NCBI GenBank assembly: GCA_023512835.1
Contig: CM042087.1
Coordinates: 50,095,265-50,159,264, forward strand
Direction of reading: 5' to 3'
DNA length: 64,000 nt
Origin: Taxillus chinensis
Lineage: Eukaryota; Streptophyta; Magnoliopsida; Santalales; Loranthaceae
Position numbers and translations under genes: made by a program. Positions 60,120 to 64,000 of the stretch are shown here, piece by piece; position 1 is the stretch's first letter; every line of letters starts with the position of its first letter. The notes below the pieces were generated by a model. The model did not search any database and was not told the origin of the DNA. It was given only the letters and a program-made list of their open reading frames with translations.

Positions 60120-62900
60120 AATGGCCAGCTATCGTGAATGCATCCTTTTTTGTTTAATATATATTATCGTGGGTTGCGGTCGCAATTGGTCATCACAACC
60201 TAATTTCTTATGTTGCCAAGGACCATAAGGGCATTACCCATACACCCCCTGTGGAATCAATGATGGGCTACGGTCTTGGGCCTATCACCCTAAGACCTCT
60301 ACTCCCACCACACTCATTTTTCTTTCATGTTATTTTGACATATAACTTATTTTATTATTTCACAATGAAAATATTACATAAGATCACACAAACATCGCAA
60401 ACACATACAATGTATAAATTTTTACAAATAAAGGGAAAACAATCAGAGTATAAACATTTTTCATTAAACATAAAATAGTAAAAAAAAACACAATAAGAAT
60501 AGTGAACCAATCTTGATGAAAGAAAACATTTTGTACATAGGAAATAGAGAGAGTTGTGTGAGTGAAACGAGATAATTAGAATGAATTTATGGGGAAAAGA
60601 AGAAGGTGGCCATTAGGAAATTGATATAGCTATTGGGGGGTTAATTATTGACTTTTAAGGGTTATTAATTAATTAATATGCAAAAATATAAATATTGAAT
60701 GAGAGGGGGGTTCCCATTATTGCACCGTGCATTGGAGAAGGAAAGAAAGGGATTGATGATTTGGTTTTAAGCGAATTTGGAGAATTCATCCCCGAAACAA
60801 CTTTTAGGTAAGTGTTGTTACCTCTCTTCCCCATTTAATTTTATTGTATATGCATTATTTAGGTAGAAAATGAGAAATTGGGATGAACCTTGGGATTTTG
60901 AAAAAATGTGAAGTTAAGTTAATTAGTTAAATTGATGACTGTAAGGTGTTTAAATAACAATTTATAGCCTGGCTATGGTAATTTCATGCTAAATAACAAA
61001 ATAAAATGAGTGAAATTAGATGATTTGGGATTTAGGGTGAGTAGATATAAAAAAATGATGAAATTGGATGGGGTGAGTTTTAAACCATAATAAACTTTGT
61101 TTGGTTTATATGAGTTGTATAATATTGTATGTCAGTGGAAATTTGTGTTTGGGATCTTGAAATGGGCAAATTTTGAGTGTAGGACAGAGTATTAACCAAA
61201 AGTTGATCGAATTCTAAATAAGTATAGAATTGAGGAAGAACAGGCTGTTGGCTGTGGTGGATAAAGGTTGGTTGCGGCCGATTTATGCAGAAGGGGTAAG
61301 TTGGTTCCATTGGCCGTGGTGGATCAAAGTTGGCCATGACCAATTATTGCATAAATGTGTATTCAGGTTCTAACGGCCACAACAAACCTAAGCTAGTCGC
61401 AACCGATCTAGTTGCTATGTGCCTTGTCGATCGCGACCAATTATGCTATTTTGTGACTTGTTGCCCCTGTTTGCCTTTTTTAAGTTGTGTAGACCCCATT
61501 TAAGTCATTTCAGACTCATAGTAAGGATATTTTAACCTTGTTTGGGATGTTTTATGAGGTTATAATGTAGTAAAGTGTGAGATGATGTTCTCTATGTTGT
61601 TCTGAGCCCATGTAGTGTGGTTCCCAAGAGGCGCCAAGTGGTAATGTAGAAGCTTATTTAGGTTATCTTGAGTTGGGGATCTCCATGGTAGCCTTGTGTA
61701 ATGGAATTATGATGTTGTGACATGTTTCGCTTTGTGTCATGCTTTGTTTGTACATGTGTGCCTATCTTGTATAATTATCTATAGGGCCTTTGGGCCTATT
61801 TGACATGATTGATTTGGACATGTACCTAAAGCCCCTAAGTTAGCGCCATGGAGGTGGTTATTGAGAGGTAGCTAAGGCCCATGAGCTAGTGACATGAAAG
61901 TTATTGACAGAATAAGCTCTAAGCTAGTGTACTATTGGGTTAAGAGTGATAGGTCTAGGTTTGAGTTGGAATAAGTTAGTCATGATAGGCTGAATCCTGA
62001 TAGGTCCAGTCCGGTCCGGTCCATATTTATTTATTTATTAAAAAACTTATTATAAGTTAATTTTATTAAAAATAATTTAAAATTTTAATTTTAAAATTAT
62101 ATTTAATAGTTTATATTTTTAAATATTAATTTTAAAATTAATAGGTTTATGCTCTAGGTATTAATATACTAAATAGAATATGTAATAGTTTTAATAAAAT
62201 TATTTAAAAATAAATAAAAAAGCCAGTCCGCGGATCGGTCCGCATCCGCACGGATTTGGTCTGCATGGACCGGGCCTAAACGGATCGGTTGAAATGGATC
62301 AGAATTTATCTAGTCTAGTCCGTTCCGATCCACACGGACCATGGATCGACGATCCATTTTACACTCCTAAACCCTGATGATTGTAATGAGACCTTCAATG
62401 GTTGCATAAAACCACATTAACATTGGTACATTGAGCATGTAGTATATAGGGATGTTTACATAATATTGAGCATATGACTCACCTTACTTTGTTGTTTGCC
62501 TTTCTAGTGCTGAAAAAGACTAGTGGAGGCATTTCATTATAATAAGACGGTTCCTAGCCCTCGTTGATTTATCATTCTATCTGTCCGTGAAACATTTTAT
62601 GACAATGAATGTTAATTATGATGTAATGATTGAAATGTTTATATGATAAAGTATATGATTACGTTTGGTTTATAACTATACATGTTTGTTTGAGATTGCA
62701 CCCGCGATGTTGTCTCCATTGATGTTTGTCATCAATCTCTTAATCATTCGAGCACAGGCATGAGAAAGTCACGTTTTTAGTTCCGAGTTCATTAGAATTT
62801 GAGAGCATGACGATATCGATCAACCAAGACATATTTCGTAATAAAGCATTAAACAAAGGAACAAGGTTCATCTCACAACCTTCAACCTTTGTCAAATACC
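60120..62900. other. decayed LTR-like repeat DNA
   Basis: No gene. The segment has features often seen in gypsy LTRs, such as a diverged direct repeat (TTGGCYGTGGTGGAT at about 61,250 and 61,311). No LTR pair, primer site or coding domain was found, so the assignment is weak. A hAT MITE sits inside it at 62,001-62,369. Confidence 0.4.
62001..62369. mobile_element. hAT-type MITE (369 bp)
   Basis: Begins TAGGTCCAGTCCGG and ends, inverted, TAGGAGTGTAAAATGGATCG. Flanks AATCCTGA (61,993-62,000) and AACCCTGA (62,370-62,377) match at 7 of 8. The right arm (GACGATCCATTTTACACTCC) is closely related to the element at 5,418-5,903. Confidence 0.76.
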
Positions 62901-63075
62901 ATAAAGAAACAATAGTGAAGAGAAATATAATGGCAACATGAGGCCCGACTCTCATCCATTGACAGTATATATTACATAAATGTAGGAATTTCAAAAGTAT
63001 TTACAACTAATACACAACAACTAAATAAAATATGTAACGTCACCTAATAACCCTACATTCAAGGAATGTCATAAG

Positions 63076-63343
63076 TAGGGATGACAATCTTATCCCGTTT
63101 CGCTCCGATTTGGATGGATTTGACCCATCCTAACAAGACTTTAAGTTGGGCCTGGGTCTTGCCCACCCCACCTCGGTCCGATGTTTTTAAACAAAATTTC
63201 AATATTTTGTTCTTAAAAACACTAACCTGCCCCGATTCAACCTAATCTGTCCCAAACTACCAAGATAGAATGAGATTCTATCTGTTTGAATCAAGTTCAC
63301 ATCAGACAATATTCAGGCCTGATCCGACTTGTTGACATCCCTG
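63076..63343. mobile_element. hAT-type MITE (268 bp)
   Basis: Begins TAGGGATGACAATC and ends, inverted, CAGGGATGTCAAC. Flanks GTCATAAG (63,068-63,075) and ACCATAAG (63,344-63,351) match at 6 of 8. Related in its terminus to 54,006-54,230. Confidence 0.74.
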
Positions 63344-63351
63344 ACCATAAG

Positions 63352-64000
63352 GCCAAAATAAATAAATAACGCTAAGAGCACTAGTAACAGATTTCTAAAG
63401 AAGTTTGTTTCTCTATATTTAGAGGGGAAAGATTAAAAAGTTATAAAATTATCCCTACAACAGAAGCCTTATATTTAACTTTCTTCATAAGATTTGTATA
63501 GTATTTTCAAATATATTAAAAAATATTATTTACTACATATAATTATTAAATTATATATACAAATTTTCTCTCACTTCTTTCCTTCACGTTTTCTATAATA
63601 TTTACTTTTGTTTTATATTAAATTATCAAAAATTATTATTAAATAAAAAATAATATAAAATATTATTTTATAAATATAGAGAGTTAGTTAAAAAATCTAT
63701 TATGTTATATTTGTATAGAAAAACAAAAAGTAGTTTAAATTTAAAAAATTATAAAAAATAATTAGAAAATTGCAACTATATTCACCATAAATATTTAAAA
63801 GTTATAACAATGGGAGAATAAGGAAACATCCCTAATTTTCGAGGCCACAAAATTTGTGACGACTGCAAAGGAAAAAATAAATTTCATGTTACAAATCAAA
63901 TGAAAAAGCAATGATACCAAGTACCAACAGTATTAAATAAAATAATTAATAAAAAAAAGGAAAAAGCGAAAGTAGTGCATTCTCCCTACTTACCCTAAAT
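63352..64000. other. AT-rich DNA to the window edge
   Basis: No gene or recognisable repeat seen. Confidence 0.6.

Overview
This is nuclear DNA from a flowering plant. Its genes carry GT-AG introns and include an LHCI antenna gene, two intronless PPR genes and a MIKC* MADS-box gene, set in AT-rich, transposon-filled intergenic sequence. The AT-rich introns and intergenic DNA suggest a non-grass angiosperm; I cannot name the species.

Layout. 1-7.9 kb: no convincing gene; repeats, including a GCTCGAGC-rich minisatellite (3.68-3.90 kb), a possible inverted-repeat element and a hAT-type MITE. 8.0-15.3 kb (minus): a plastid-targeted alpha/beta-hydrolase-fold gene of four exons, whose 5.3-kb intron 2 holds decayed RTE LINE, L1 LINE and Ty3/gypsy gag-protease fragments. 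15.3-20.3 kb: gypsy debris, including a chromodomain end and an LTR piece. 20,365-30,361: a complete-length but broken Ty1/copia retrotransposon (LTRs about 96% identical, 5-bp TSD TTTAT), itself split by a 3,318-bp gypsy-type solo LTR (TSD AGGAT). 30.4-33.4 kb: AT-rich, with a possible SINE. 33.5-48.8 kb is a gene island: P-class PPR (minus), ASC-1/TRIP4-type zinc-finger cofactor (plus), PLS/E-class PPR (minus), AGL30-like MIKC* MADS gene (plus) and Lhca4 (minus). 49-57 kb: a Tourist-like MITE, AT-rich DNA and hAT MITEs. 57.2-58.5 kb (minus): an atypical Cys/His-rich plastid thioredoxin (ACHT). 58.5-64 kb: repeats, including three more hAT MITEs.

How the genes relate. There is no operon-like logic. 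Predicted plastid proteins are Lhca4 (photosystem I antenna), the ACHT thioredoxin (redox signalling) and the hydrolase-fold protein; the PPR proteins would act on organellar RNA. The first PPR and the ASC-1 gene are divergent across a 552-bp interval containing a diverged duplication with two perfect hairpins that differ by a compensatory base pair. Other neighbours are convergent (ASC-1/second PPR, MADS/Lhca4).

Best points for a second look: the covarying hairpins between the divergent genes, the hydrolase-fold protein that seems to lack its catalytic Ser and His, the nested copia/solo-LTR structure with an 84-codon ORF inside the solo LTR, and a set of six hAT MITEs each with recognisable 8-bp target duplications. 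I found no clearly new multi-gene system.
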